DNA of 64,000 nucleotides from Brachynemurus nebulosus (lineage: Eukaryota; Arthropoda; Insecta; Neuroptera; Myrmeleontidae): contig JAPWDM010000008.1 of assembly GCA_035578155.1 (NCBI GenBank), forward strand, positions 6,937,847 through 7,001,846, in the 5' to 3' direction. Shown in pieces: positions 25,305-37,582 of the stretch (its first letter is position 1; each line of letters opens with the position of its first letter). A program made the translations under genes and the position numbers. Under the pieces are notes generated by a model. That model saw nothing but the letters and a program-made list of their open reading frames with translations. It did no database searches and was not told where the DNA came from.

Positions 25305-25963
25305 TTAATATAGGGACTCTTTAAAAAAATATACTAGTACTACCATCTAGTATACAATCGTGAACTAACGTTCAATGAACAACATAAGATTTCTTTATAA
25401 TATTGAATTATGTTTTACTTGGTAAGTTAATTTAGTTTCGTTCAAATAGGTGGTCATTGCGTGTTTAATTATTCTTAGTGAATAGATTTATTCGTAACTA
25501 AATTTCGTTTTAATATTATTTGCGTAGGTGTGTCGTCATCATGTAACTAGTTTTAAACTATATAATTCCAGTTCTTTTGATTTATTACAATTCAATAAAA
25601 GTTCTTTTCGATATAAAATGTTCTCTTTGACTAAAAGTAGATATCACTGTTTTAGAATTATTTATTAATATTATTTATTGAATCGAATAAATCTATATAT
25701 CTGTTATATTGCAACAATCCGTTTGTATACGTATTATATGTAGAAGTAATTTTTCAATAGTTGTTTCAGTCATGTTCGAGTCTTATCATACGTCTTGTGA
25801 TTGATACACACGCATGTTTTACACTTCTATTAATTTTTCAACTTTATTAATGATAGATTATTTATTTAAAAAAAAAAAAAAATTATATATGTCTTCCTCT
25901 TTGAATGTTATTGCTACTGTAATTGGAATTTAAGAAACCCGAGCAATATAGCAGTTAGAATTA

Positions 25964-26212
25964 CTACTTTAGTGGTCGGTGATCGGTGACTATGCGGAAA
26001 TGGTGCCCATACAGATAACATCTAAAATGTTTGATTCGCCAAACAACAGCTAAACACTCCCTTTCGGTGGTAGAATAGTTCCGTTCTGCTGTATTGAGAT
26101 GGCGGCTTGCGTATACTATCGGTCTTTCGCACCCATTGATTTCTTGGCTAAGGATGCTGCCCAGAGCTACCCCAGATGCATCCGTTTTCAGTATATGCGA
26201 TAAAGTACAAAT
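25964..26212 (-). pseudogene. Ty3/Gypsy-type retrotransposon pol fragment (RNase H)
   Basis: The minus strand is open for 82 codons to a stop at 25964-25966. It shows the order typical of Ty3/Gypsy RNase H: TDASG, then LGSILSQ, RPIVYASRHLN, AERNYSTTERECLAVVW, FRCYLYG and TDHRPLK. RNase H removes the RNA strand of the RNA:DNA hybrid during reverse transcription. No reverse transcriptase palm domain precedes it, no connection or integrase domain follows, and there is no start codon, so this is a relic. The part after the stop shows no recognisable continuation. LTRs were not found beside it. Confidence 0.85.
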
Positions 26213-26528
26213 CTGCTAATTCGTGCACGAAAGGTTTCATTCAATATTGAGTTGATAATATTACATCCTGTATATATATATAATGGTTTATATGTATATT
26301 ATGATAATTTATAAAACAGAGCACAAATTTTTCGCTACCAGTACGTATTTTCGTAGACATTTGAAACTGGATGCCTTTCAAAAACATTCCATTACATATA
26401 AATTTTTTGTGTTTTATAAAAAAAAAGGAATGATCTATCGTTCCTATAATTATTATTGACATGTTTTATAAAATTGTTTAGCATTTGACAACAAAAATTC
26501 TGATTGTTTGTTTTTATTTTATTTGCAG

Positions 26529-26662
26529 CTGTGTCTGTGATGCGGGTTACACTGGTCGTGATTGCGAAACCGCCTATATACCCTGCAAACCCAGTCCGTG
26601 TCTCAATGGAGGACAGTGCCATGAAATTGATAAATTAAGATACGAATGTGAATGTCCGATTG
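26529..26662 (+). CDS. Notch: Notch exon: end of EGF5, most of EGF6
   Basis: Internal exon of 134 bases, starting with the last base of the split Thr codon and ending one base into the Gly codon of PIG before GTAAGT. It encodes CVCDAGYTGRDC, completing EGF5. The non-calcium-binding linker ETAYIPC leads into EGF6 (CKPSPCLNGGQC, then YECECPIG). EGF6 lacks the Asp/Asn-Glu entry motif, as does its fly counterpart, whose linker is similar (KYKPC). The frame leads directly into F-R-G-K-N-C of the next exon, so no exon is missing inside the 32.6 kb intron that follows. Confidence 0.95.
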
Positions 26663-26720
26663 GTAAGTACATTATATTTATTACGTACATACATTTACAT
26701 ACAGTTCAAAAGTTGTTATA

Positions 26721-26830
26721 TTGTGAAATGAGTGCGGAAAGTTGAGCGCACAATCGAAGTGAGTGCGCTCATTCGCTCGAGTGAGCAATCGACAACACCG
26801 CACGAGTTGCATATACTATTTTTTATTACG
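26721..26830. repeat. Copy of the 16200-16684 palindromic family
   Basis: GAAATGAGTGCGGAAAG, GTGAGTGCGCTCATTCGCT and CGCACGAGTTGCATATAC match 16200-16330. The copy continues after about 27425 with TTTTAAAATAACATTTTTG, so the TIR element at 26834-27425 appears inserted in it. Confidence 0.65.
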
Positions 26831-26833
26831 AGT

Positions 26834-27425
26834 TACAGATTGGGTAACTTCAAAAATGTAAACTTTACCGCTTCGATGCAGCATCATGACTTTTCTGATG
26901 CGTCTAATACTACATGATGCGCTGCTGATGCTCTCTTGAAATTTGATACACATTAGATGTTTTTGAACGGGATATTGGCATCATTTAGTCTCTGATTTGG
27001 CTATAGATAAGACAGATAATGTCTAGACTATAGATAATAGAGCAATACAGTCCTTGTATAGGTATATTATCTTTGAACTTCAACTTGAACTTACTTGAAA
27101 TTGAAAATATTGAAATTATTTGAATAAAAATTATTACATAGCTATTTCGAGTGCAAGATGTATTCAAATAGTTTAAACAATTTTAATCAACGGTAAATAC
27201 ATTCATCGTTTTCAACAATTTGTTTTTCGGAATTATTCGTGTTGATGTTAAAACATGCATCTTGGAACTTGGGCACGCATCACCAAATTTCTTGATGCAT
27301 TGTTTTGACGCATCAAATGCAAAAATGAACTTTTGATTTTTCGTTGTGATGCGTCTGATGCGTTTTTTAAGTTTTGACTCTGCCTCATGCAAGCAGTGAT
27401 GCATTTTTGAAGTTAGCCATACTTA
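26834..27425. mobile_element. Inverted-terminal element rich in GATGCGTC motifs
   Basis: GTAACTTCAAAAATG near 26845 is inverted as CATTTTTGAAGTTA at 27402-27415. The interior repeats TGATGCGTC/GATGCATC many times near both ends. It interrupts a copy of the GTGAGTGCGCTC family. Exact ends are uncertain. Confidence 0.55.
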
Positions 27426-28496
27426 TTACCTTTTAAAATAACATTTTTGTATTGGCAGACATTTTTTCATGGGTTGACAGTTCTTCGAGTAAAGTTGCTT
27501 TTAAACAACAAAAGATGAGGTTGTCCAGTTTACTTTTAATTAGAATTTATTAGTTCAAACAACGAAATCCTTATGGGTTCGTGATGTCGGTACTTTCTTT
27601 GCGTGCCTAACACGCATTTTAAATTTCATTCTAAATGACAGTGGCGCAGTATATTTTTTTCTTATGGAGGGTTTATTTATAATAATAAAAAAGAAAACAT
27701 ATTTAAATTATACGTAGTAATATTCGAATTTACTGTTAATTATTTTAGTTATAGCTTTTATCGATAGGTTATTGTCAATTTGATTAATCCGATTCACTAT
27801 TTTTTATAATTAACTGTACATATGTATGTATTTATTAAACTGAACCGAGAGAAATGAACTTTCACCCATGATAGTGGTATTAAATTTAAATTATTGGTTT
27901 ATTTGTGATTATAACAATATAAAATATATATAGTTAGGGCCCCACCTACATAATTTATGGGTGCATCTCAACCTAACATTCATATATTTAAATATTATAA
28001 ACACAAATTACATATAAAAGCAATATTATGATTTTATTTTAATGTAAAAAAAATTTGCACATTTCAAAATAATAATAAAAAACTTGTTTTTTTATTACAC
28101 GCATAAATTATCAAGAAAATTTAGGTAAATATTTTGAGTTTTAATCGATTATTTAATTTAAAATTAATTTTAATTGTGTCAGCAAACAAATTTTTTTAAA
28201 TTGAGGTTTCTTTAACCACATTGAAGTTTCTGCGGGCATTTTTTTAATTTTTGATAAAATTCAAATATTGAAATTTAGGAAAAATGACATTTTGTAGTCT
28301 AACAAATAGTTTCAATATTTTTAGAGCAAAAAATTAAAATTTTTGGCCCCAAAAACTCCCGAATACCACCACAAATGTTAGATAATAGTTGCAAAGTTCG
28401 TTCATAGATGCCAGAAGTGTTATCCTATACACCACAAATCCAATTTTACGTAGTGGTCGGTGCAAATTTAAGGGGAAGTACGTAAAATCGGAAGAT

Positions 28497-29525
28497 CAGG
28501 GGCGTCGGTAAACTTTTGTTTCGGGGGTTGGTAAATATTATTTACCTGATTTTTATCTAAAACAATATTATCTTAAGAGACAATTTACACCTAAAATTCC
28601 GTTGTGTAGACAAAGAAAATCGAATGTTATACTAATGAATATGAGTGACGACTTTTAGAAAACTGTCGAAAAATTAACTTCACTATTACATTCATCAGCG
28701 TAAAAGACGCCAAATAGCAGAAGCTAACAAAAATTCTAGAATATTCTACTCGTGAACTAGCGAAGATACCAAAAAACAAACTTCGCTATTGAATTGGACA
28801 CTAAAAATTAGATTAAGCATCGCATTTTGACAAAAATTCTAGAATGTTCTATTCGTCAACTAACAAAGATATCGAAAAATCGATTGCACCATTTAATTGG
28901 TCATCGAATAAAAGACGGAATAGCAAATTTTGATTAATGTTCTAGAATATTCTATTCGTTAAATAGCAAAAATTGTTTGTCAAAATGGGACATTTGGTTT
29001 ACATTAGTTTAATTTCGGTTGGACAATTAAGTGGTGGAGTAGATTTTCCAATATCTTTGTTAGTTGACAAATAGAATATTCTAGAACATTTCTCAAAATG
29101 TGTTATTTGGTCTCTTATTTGGTAGCCAATTTAATGGTGACGTCTGTTTTTGAATATCTTTGTTAGTTGACGAATAGAATATTCCAGAACATTTGTCAAA
29201 ATGTGTCATTTGACCTCTTTTTCAATGGACAATTAAATGGTACAATTGATTTTTCAATACCTTTGCTAGTTGACAAATAGAACATTCTAGAATTTTTGTC
29301 GAACTATACTGTTTAATCTCCTTTTTAATGACCAATTCAACGGTGAAGTCTGTTTTTTGATATCTCTGCTGGTTGACGATTAGAATATTCTAGAATTTTA
29401 CGTCACTCATTTTGCATTTGCATTTTGCATATTACGTATACAGAATAGGTGCATGTATATCTGCAGTGAAATTTTAAAATTTCTAAAGGCTACGAGACCC
29501 TCAGACAATATTACCTACGGCCCTG
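28497..29525. mobile_element. hAT-like element hosting a foldback repeat
   Basis: CAGGGGCGTCGGTAAAC at 28497 is approximately inverted as TTACCTACGGCCCTG ending 29525. No clear 8-bp duplication remains. Most of it is the heat-shock-element foldback at 28641-29410. Confidence 0.45.
28641..29410. repeat. Foldback repeat of 103-bp units with seven heat-shock elements
   Basis: Ends ATGAGTGACG / CGTCACTCAT are exact inverses. Inside are three 103-bp units in one orientation and four in the other, around a centre near 29013. Each unit contains a perfect three-module heat-shock element, TTCnnGAAnnTTC or its inverse GAAnnTTCnnGAA. They start at 28734, 28837, 28940, 29074, 29177, 29280 and 29383. All same-orientation neighbours are exactly 103 bases apart. 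Three base changes among the seven sites (TG at 28846-28847, CA at 29185-29186 and CA at 29283-29284) all fall in two-base spacers. HSF trimers bind such sites; binding here is inference. Confidence 0.85.
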
Positions 29526-31522
29526 ACTCTGGCTTGGTACATAAATTTTCACTAACCACAGACAAACAACAACATATCTGTGAGAGGAGAACCCCACTAA
29601 ATCGCTGACGTCACTACGTAAAATCGGAGTACGTACCATTGGATGGCCACTGTACATAGAGTGCCAATAATAAATAGAGTGGTGACATGTGTGCTGAACG
29701 CTGATTGGTTCCGGCATTTTCTATTCAAAGTTTGCGTAAAATACATTGGAAATAAATTAAATGTTAACAAAATTCCTTTAGTTTAATTTAGAAAGAATAA
29801 TTAAATTAAAAATTTTTAATTGTTCATTAATTCATAAGTTATTAACAATAATTATGAACTCAAAAATATTTACTCAAACATGTGATAATTAATTTTAAAG
29901 CTTCCCGCTCTGTTTTGGATACAAAATGAATGACATGTCACGACTCTATTATAGGGACTCATACAGTATTTTAATACTGAAATCTTAGGTATAACACAGA
30001 CAACATGTGTGTGTTCATGTTTCTACACTGATCTGCAATATACACGACATTGGCATCGCAACTAGTGTAACAATATACACGGATCCGTTAAAAAAAATGG
30101 GAAAAAATTAATTCTGTGACGTCATTAAGTATATTTAAACATTTTTAGATTAGAAAATTTATACTTTAAACCGCAAAGACTTAAAGTTTATGACAAAATG
30201 GGGAAAACTTTTTAAAATAGGTGACTGCACATATTTGCGCATTTTATGCATGTATATATTTTTCATTTCTAAAAATAATTCCGAAAATAATTGTTAAAAA
30301 AATTTATTTAATATTTTTTCTGAAAATTTGCACAAAAACGTTATGTCACATTTATTAAATAGCTACAGGTGTTTTGTAACTAAGAAAAGAAACTAAATTG
30401 TTGATTTTTTTATGATTAATTAAATTTGGATTCATTTTCAAAGTTATGTTTGATTAAAGTTGGATGATCGATTGAAGTATAAGAGATTGTGACGTCAAAA
30501 AAAGTGTTTTAACCACATTGTCTTAATAATTGCTAAATATGAGTATTCTAATTCGAAAAGATTCAAATTCTGTATGAAAAGATGCTGATGATTTCATGTG
30601 TGTGTTTGATCGATCGAAATATGTCATGTACACGGAATAATACCGTTTAATATCAGTTACGTAAAATTTCTCTCTACGTATATAAAATAATAATAATCAA
30701 GAAAAGTTCAATTACTAATGGCAAATGATGAGTATCTCTCTGCAGTAAATATTAGATATATGCGAAGTAATAAACGTAAATGGAATCACAAGTAAACGTT
30801 AATGACTTTAATATCATACTCACTGTACGTATTATATTACATTTTCTAATAGCATTTCATTTTTATTAAAGGTTGTGTTATGTAAGTACATATGACGCGG
30901 CGTTTAGTTTCAATAAACATTAATCACTCCTGGTTCGAATGGGTTCAAGCAAACTGATAGGGGAGACCGGGGCATGTTTTTAGTTTTCGATTTTTCTAAT
31001 TTTTTGTATTACAGCTATTTACATGCTTTTTATACTCAAATATAACTTGATTATTAAGCTTCATTTTGACACCTATAAAAACCTTCCTACAATCATACCT
31101 TTTTAGATACTTAACTTTTTCTTGAGTGATGTCGCCCCCTTTACGGGGCATGTTTATACAGTACCTAGGGTAAGTTTACACACTTTCTAAAATGGGAAAA
31201 AATAGGACTAACAACTGTAAAAAAAAAAAAATAAATAAATATGCGAATCAGTTTTATTAGCAAAAAAATAACACAAAACTTCCAATTCAAATACCAAAAA
31301 ATATAAAATAACGAAAAATTCATAGTATCTACAAATCAATTAGGATGAGTCACAGTCAAAATCACTGTCACAGTTCATGCACACAAAAAAAATTGAATCA
31401 GTTTCAATAAACCTACAGTTATCATATGTGTAAACATACCCCATGTGCCTTGTGTAAATTTGCCCCTTCGGCATATTTTCAACAAAATATAACCTATAAA
31501 TTTTGTTAATGAGATTAGCATA

Positions 31523-32247
31523 TGGACCAGATAACTTGTTCATTCAGCTTTAATTTGCTTTTTTTAGACCTTTATACGACCACTTCTCGCTGAGATATCG
31601 GACTTTGAATGGAAAAGGATCATTTCGTCTTTGACCATCGATATCTCAGTAACCAATGATCACACAGGAAATTTTTTAAGAAATATTCTTTTTTTTTATA
31701 AATTTAAATACTGTTATTGATAAAAATGCGAAAAGAAGAGAAATTTTTTTTTTTCATTTTGTTAAAGATTATAAAACTTTGATGATCCATGTGAAAATGA
31801 TCCTTTAATTTTTTCAAAAATTCAATCGAATGAAACAAAAAAACCGCTGGATGGATTAAATTGAAACTCGGTGGGGTTTTTGTGGATATATTGAACTGTA
31901 AAAGGCACACTTAACATTAATGGTTTACTCGATATTTTTAATTCAGCGCTTGATTTTCCAAAAAGCCACCAAAAATTCTTTTTTTCTTGATTTTTCAAAT
32001 TCATGTAGAGTATGCAAAAAAATTTTTTCCCGAAAAAACAATGGCTAATCCTTGTAGAGAATTTATTCGAGTTTTTAAAACCCATCTTCAGTTTTCTGTG
32101 TGATCATTGGTTACTGAGATATCGATGGTCAAAGACGAAATGATCCTTTTCCATTCAAAGTTCGATATCTCAGCGAGAAGTCGTCGTATAAAGGTCTATA
32201 AAAAAGCAAATTAAAGCTGAATGAACAAGTTATCAGGTCCACATGGT
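31523..32247. repeat. Foldback repeat with about 150-bp arms
   Basis: Left arm 31523-31673 and right arm 32092-32247 are near-perfect inverses (TAACTTGTTCATTCAGCTTT against its complement; GATATCTCAGTAACCAATGA against its complement). The loop of about 420 bp has short frames on the minus strand with no recognisable product. Confidence 0.8.
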
Positions 32248-33225
32248 GGTTAAGTCGAAAAATTTTTTCCAAGTCCGTGGACCAAAAAAAGAAACTTTTT
32301 TTCAGTGTATTTATTAGGATTGAGCGATACACGTTGCTTTGAAAATTTTTTTATTGTAAGATCTCAAAACTAGAAACTTCCAGCTTTAAATTGCTTTGCT
32401 TATGACTCCGATACGACTATTTTTCACAAAGATACAGCCATTCAAAAAATCGCTAAAAATTTGGAATTTTTTTTTTTGATCCTTTAATTTTTTCCGCTAG
32501 TGTATTTATTTTCCCCATTTTTCTTTACGACTTGTTCAATCATGTCCTATTTCTGGTATATATGTGTGTTACATCAAATCAACTACGATATATTCAATTT
32601 TTTTTTTCTTTATGCCATAACGTTCCGTGTAATAGAACCTTTATAATAGTTGTATTATAGAAGATTATTATATTGCTCTCATGTATCTGTACATATTATA
32701 CATGCATGTATGGCATGTATTGTTTAATTATTTTTAATATATTTCAATATTACTATAAATTCAATTATAACAGGACACCTATCTATCTATCTATATGTAC
32801 ATTTATATGTATGTTCAGTTAATATTGCTTCTGTAATATTTACAGTATATACCGTATAAGTACTGTATAGTAATAATCACCTTACCTGGCAGTCCGTAGA
32901 GATGCGCGAGTACAGACCAATGAAGATATTATATTATGTAGACTAATTATATCAATTGATGTATAGTTGAGGCAGCCAGATACGACCAAATAGTATTTTG
33001 TAATATAATTAATGGATGGTATCCGTAGTAACGTTTTCAAATAATTATTGTCAAAGTATAATATTGATAATAAAATTTTACTTTTTTTAGAAGAAACTGG
33101 AAAATTTTGAAAGAAAACAAGTAGTATTCGTTTTATTTTCAGAATAAGTACGTATACAAATTATGTCCTGCAATAATATTACAGTCGCATTTGCTCAAAA
33201 ATTGACATTGTATTATATTCCTTAA

Positions 33226-34069
33226 CCCTAGAATCATACGTACTCGTCAAAACGACGAACGAACTTCTCTACCTGCTCCAATACTGTGACTTGTCGGTAC
33301 CTGCTCGCTGTGAAACTTCTGTTATCTAATTTATTTGTTATTATAACACATAAGACATACAAATTTTATTTATAGCTATTGTCGGTTTTTTTATACTGAA
33401 ATAGTGTGCGTCAAAATTTATTAAAGATATGGATGTTATAATTAATTTATTCAATGATTATGATAATGTAAAAGATGATTACAGCTGTTTGACTTATAGA
33501 GACGACATAATACTGAAGTTTGAATATATTGAATCGAAAACTAAAGAATGCGTTTCGAATGACTTAATAAAAGATTAACAATTTATTTTGTGGAAAATAT
33601 TTTAATTTTTATTATTTTTTGAGATCTTATTCGAAAAATTACTAACAAATTTTAGAAAATTTACAAATGTGCCTAATGGGGAAATAATTACATATCTATA
33701 GGAATATTTATGACTGAGAAATTTCACATTCTGTAAAGTCACACATGTCCACTGATTCATAATAGTTCATAAATTAATTATTTGAAACACATGTTTTATG
33801 ATACAATTGATGTATTTATCTATTTTTTAATTTTTATAATGAAAATATGCTTTGATAAAAAGATTAAAAAAATTAATAAATATTTACATTAAGAAATTTT
33901 TCCAAATCCAATCTTTTTAAATATTTTGTTCGCTTTTGTAGTATTGTTATGTAAAAAAAATGTTTTTTGCAAATAAACTCTAAAACTCCCCGTAAAAAGT
34001 CCATTCGTCGAAACGACGCCGATGTATGATTGATTAACTTGACTCGTAGACCAACGTATGATTCTAGGG
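33226..34069 (+). mobile_element. piggyBac-type non-autonomous element, copy 1 (844 bp)
   Basis: Exact TTAA at 33222-33225 and 34070-34073. Ends CCCTAGAATCATACG and CGTATGATTCTAGGG are perfect inverses of piggyBac type. Sub-terminal CGTCRAAACGACG motifs occur at both ends. One 49-codon ORF is retained (33429-33578). Confidence 0.92.
33429..33578 (+). CDS. 49-codon ORF in piggyBac-type element
   Basis: Starts MDVIINLFNDYD, ends SNDLIKD, then TAA. It is acidic and Asp-rich, with no recognised domain. In copy 2 the equivalent frame (ATG at 35024) has a stop at codon 32 (GAA to TAA); in copy 3 it is rearranged. It might be the N-terminal remnant of a transposase left by internal deletion. That is inference from position and composition; no DDD catalytic residues are present. 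Confidence 0.35.
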   Translation: MDVIINLFNDYDNVKDDYSCLTYRDDIILKFEYIESKTKECVSNDLIKD

Positions 34070-34737
34070 TTAAATTTCATTCATCTCACCCTGTTACCTG
34101 CTTCAAGAAAAATGCCTGCAAACTGCTTTATGCTTTGTCTATAGTAGTATAATAATTATAATAGTGTTCATTGGTCTGTGTGCGTGAGCTACTGTCAAGT
34201 TAACAACTGAACACATCTGTACATTTACAAGATGACGTATAAAGTGGAAACCTTAGAGGGTAATTTTTGAACAAAATTATTTCGAGTTTTCAGTGACTAA
34301 AATGATGATCAGAATCTAGTAAATAGAATCTTCAAGTTGTATCAGGGCCGGATTATCGCACAGACAAATGAGATAAATGGCTTGGGCCCGGTTTTCTGAA
34401 GGTTCCGATCAAAGTGTCTATTTTGAATATTTGAATCAATATTTGAGATTTGTTTAAGTTTTTCACATTATTTAGTTTTGTTTTATTTATTGTTTTATGT
34501 TTGTTCTGTGCTCTAAATCTTGTGGGGGTAGAAGGGGGCCCGGTATGGAGAAAATGTTACCCATGTAATTTAGAAAAATATTGACACTTTTTTAAGCATT
34601 ACAAAAATGTTTAAAAGTAATTCTTTAATTTTAAGTAGAATTCTTGTAGCCAGAAATAATTTCCGCCAGTAATCGGAATAATACTAGGTCGTGTAATATG
34701 AAATGTCGTTTTCCGACCACTTGATTCAATCGTTTAA

Positions 34738-35662
34738 CCCTAGAATCATACGTACATGTCAAAACGACGTACGAACTTCTCTACCTGCTCCAATACTACG
34801 ACTTGTTGTTACTTGTTTGCTGTGAGATTTTTGTTATCTAATTTATTTGTTATTATAACACACCACATATATTTATTTTGTTTATAGTCATTGTCGTTTT
34901 GTTTGTATTCAAATAGTGTCCGTCAAAAGGACGTCGATGTATGATTAACGCATGTTTTTTTTGAAGATTTTGTACACTACATATAAAAGTTTTCCTAATT
35001 TTTTTTTAAAATTTATTAAAGATATGGATGTTATAATTAATTTATTCAATGATTATGATAATGTGAAAGATGATTACAGCTGTTTGACTTATAGAGACGA
35101 CATAATACTGAAGTTTTAATATATTGAATCGAAAACTAAAGAATGCATTTCGAATGACTTAATAAAAGATTAACAATTTAGTTTGTGGAAAATATTTTAA
35201 TTTTTATTATTTTTTGAGATCTTATTCGAAAAATTACTAACAAATTTTAGAAAATTTACAATTGTGCCTAATGGGGAAATAACTACATATCTATAGGAAT
35301 ATTTATGACTAAGAAATTTCACATTCTGTAAAGTCACACATGTCCACTGGCTCATAATAGTTCATAAATTAATTATTTGAAATACATGTTTTATGATACA
35401 ATTGAGGTATTTATATATTTTTTAATTTTTATAATGAAAATATGCTTTGATAAAAAGATTAAAAAAAATTAATAAATATTTACATTAAGAAATTTTTCCA
35501 AATCCAATTTTTTTAAAATATTTTGTTCGCTTTTGTAGTATTGTTATGTAAAAAAAATGTTTTTTGCAAATAAACTTTAAAACTCTCCGTAAAAATTCTA
35601 TCCGTCAAAACGACGTCGATGTATGATTAACGTTTCTCGTAGACCAACGTATGATTCTAGGG
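34738..35662 (+). mobile_element. piggyBac-type non-autonomous element, copy 2 (925 bp)
   Basis: TTAA at 34734-34737 and 35663-35666, with CCCTAGAATCATACG ends. Same orientation as copy 1 and very similar, but about 80 bp longer near the left (segment with GATGTATGATTAACGCATG around 34932). Confidence 0.92.
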
Positions 35663-36492
35663 TTAATTAACATTATTTATACAGTATATTAAACATGTAA
35701 TTTATACATTTAAAAATAGCAACTTTTACTTGATAAGTAGAAAAGAAATTGATCAATCTTTTTTTTTTGGCAGTTATGAAAAAAAAATACATGATATTTT
35801 TATATTTAAGTACTCGATTAAGTAACATAAAAAAAGTATTACTTCCGTTGTAATTCAGTAGCCGGGCAGCCATGCTGTAAGTAGCCAATTCAACCACTCA
35901 ATTCCATTTTACAAATCAGTATTATATACACAAATTAATTAACTGTCGAAAGATGAAAGTTGTGCTACACCAAGTCTCTCGGTAATAATTTGTTGTATTT
36001 GCTCCATTTAATTATAAATACTCTGTGTATATTTTGTAATTGTCAAAAAAAAAAATCATTCTTAAACTTTCGTAACTATGTATAAAACATTTGAAACACA
36101 TAATGTACCTACATATATAGGGGGGAATTGAAGAATATTGAATAATATTGGGGAAGCACGTTTCTATAATAGAATAATCGCTGGCTGTTCAATTTTTGTT
36201 TTTCGTTTTTTTTTTTTTTTTTTTTGAAAATACAATCACAGTAATTTCACAATCGTATAAAAATAAAAATTATTATTTATATGATGACTTTTGTTGTTCA
36301 ATTTCGAATGATTTGAATTCACAATACATAAATAAATGTACACTAAAGTCTATAAGTATTAAAACACAAGCGCCTCGTCGTCTCAACTTTGTACGGTAGT
36401 TACTGTTATTATTTAACTCTTCACACTTGCTTTTATAACCTCATCAACATTTACACTAGTAGAATTTCTCTATCACCCAAAAAAAATCTTAA

Positions 36493-36510
36493 GCCCCACG
36501 TTGGGCGCCA
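36493..36510 (-). other. tRNA-Lys primer-binding site of an LTR retrotransposon
   Basis: The + strand reads GCCCCACGTTGGGCGCCA, the 3' end of an insect lysine tRNA including CCA. The minus strand is therefore a perfect 18-nt primer-binding site, TGGCGCCCAACGTGGGGC, of the kind used by gypsy-type elements. A full tRNA gene is absent (no upstream arms, and genes do not encode CCA). The LTR should end just beyond 36510 and the leader should run below 36493, but neither boundary is clear. Confidence 0.7.
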
Positions 36511-36621
36511 TTTTAACTTGATTGTTATATTAAATTTTAAAAAATAATAATTTTTCTATTCAGTTTTTCAGAATATACAAAAATTTCAAAAAAAAAAAAA
36601 TAAATAAAGAAAATTTCTAAT

Positions 36622-37290
36622 GCCTTTTCATAATAAATTAAAGTAAAAAAATGTTTTTAAGAAAAAACTTTTATTTAAAAATGGGCTAAAAAAAAATAAA
36701 ATAACTTTTGAGTGAAGTTTGAAGCAATATGTAACATAATTTATAAAAGCTTGAGGCATTATCATTAATTATTTCTAATTATTAATTTTTTAGTAATTAC
36801 CAAACTTAATTAAACGTTTCAAGCTTTTATAAATTATGTTGCATATTGCTTCAAACTTCAAGTTATTTTATTTTTTTTAGCCCATTTTTAAATAAAAGCT
36901 TAAAAACATTTTTTTTACTTTATTTTCTACTTTTTAGTCTTATTACAATTAATTTTAAAAAAAATTAAAGAAGTATTTTTTTTTACCTATATTTTAATCA
37001 GCTTATTTACCCTAATCAAACTATGGAAACAAAAAATTGCTATATAAAATCAATGGACAATATTTGATAATTCGAAATGTCAGAAAGTTGCACAAGACTA
37101 AAAATCAACAATTTTGGTTTGGAACGACTTAGGACAAAACTAATTATACAATATTGCATTGTCATCAAGGTTATACACGTATGCAAAATTTGATACCTCT
37201 AGCTCAGTATTAGAACCTGTCTAAATTTTGATTCCAAGATTTGATCTAAACAAACATACTAACATAGCAAGTTAAATAGAAACTTTTAAA
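36622..37290. repeat. Reverse paralogue of 20475-21178
   Basis: The foldback half (about 36622-36925) and the unique half ending TAACATAGCAAGTTAAATAG correspond in reverse order to 20475-21178. The sequence between the foldback arms differs. Confidence 0.75.
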
Positions 37291-37582
37291 AAAAGGGGGC
37301 AGCTGGTTGACATGCTTGAAGCCCTTTCGTAAATCTGAAACAAGTCTTTTTCAAAGTTTTGAATTATTCCAAGTTCAGATCATAGAGAAATTTCTGTAGA
37401 AGATTCATACCCCAAATTTGTAAGAAATCAATTGGAAAGAACTTCGAGATTTTAGATGTTGACCAGAACAGAAGAAGTAATTTTAATAAAAACGCGCTTA
37501 AAATTTTGAACAAAATTTCAATCAGCGGCAACAATCTATGTTTACCTTATTTGAAAATATTCGTAAATATTTGGCATTTTAA

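Larger units (their letters stand above)
19890..26528 (+). other. Notch: Notch intron B (phase 2), 6.6 kb
   Basis: Donor GTAAGT at 19890; acceptor TTTGCAG ending 26528. It splits a Thr codon just before C4 of EGF5. It contains a truncated Helitron end, a two-part inverted repeat, a TA-flanked element, a GC-richer island, a tandem-like repeat at 23600-24270, a TTAA-flanked element and a Gypsy RNase H relic, all listed separately. I see nothing assignable at about 22592-23100, 24271-24868 and 25309-25960, which are AT-rich. Confidence 0.93.

Noticed and set aside
36493..36510. tRNA-Lys gene
   Set aside because: Only the 3' 15 bases plus CCA are present; no acceptor, D or anticodon arms upstream. 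Interpreted as a primer-binding site.
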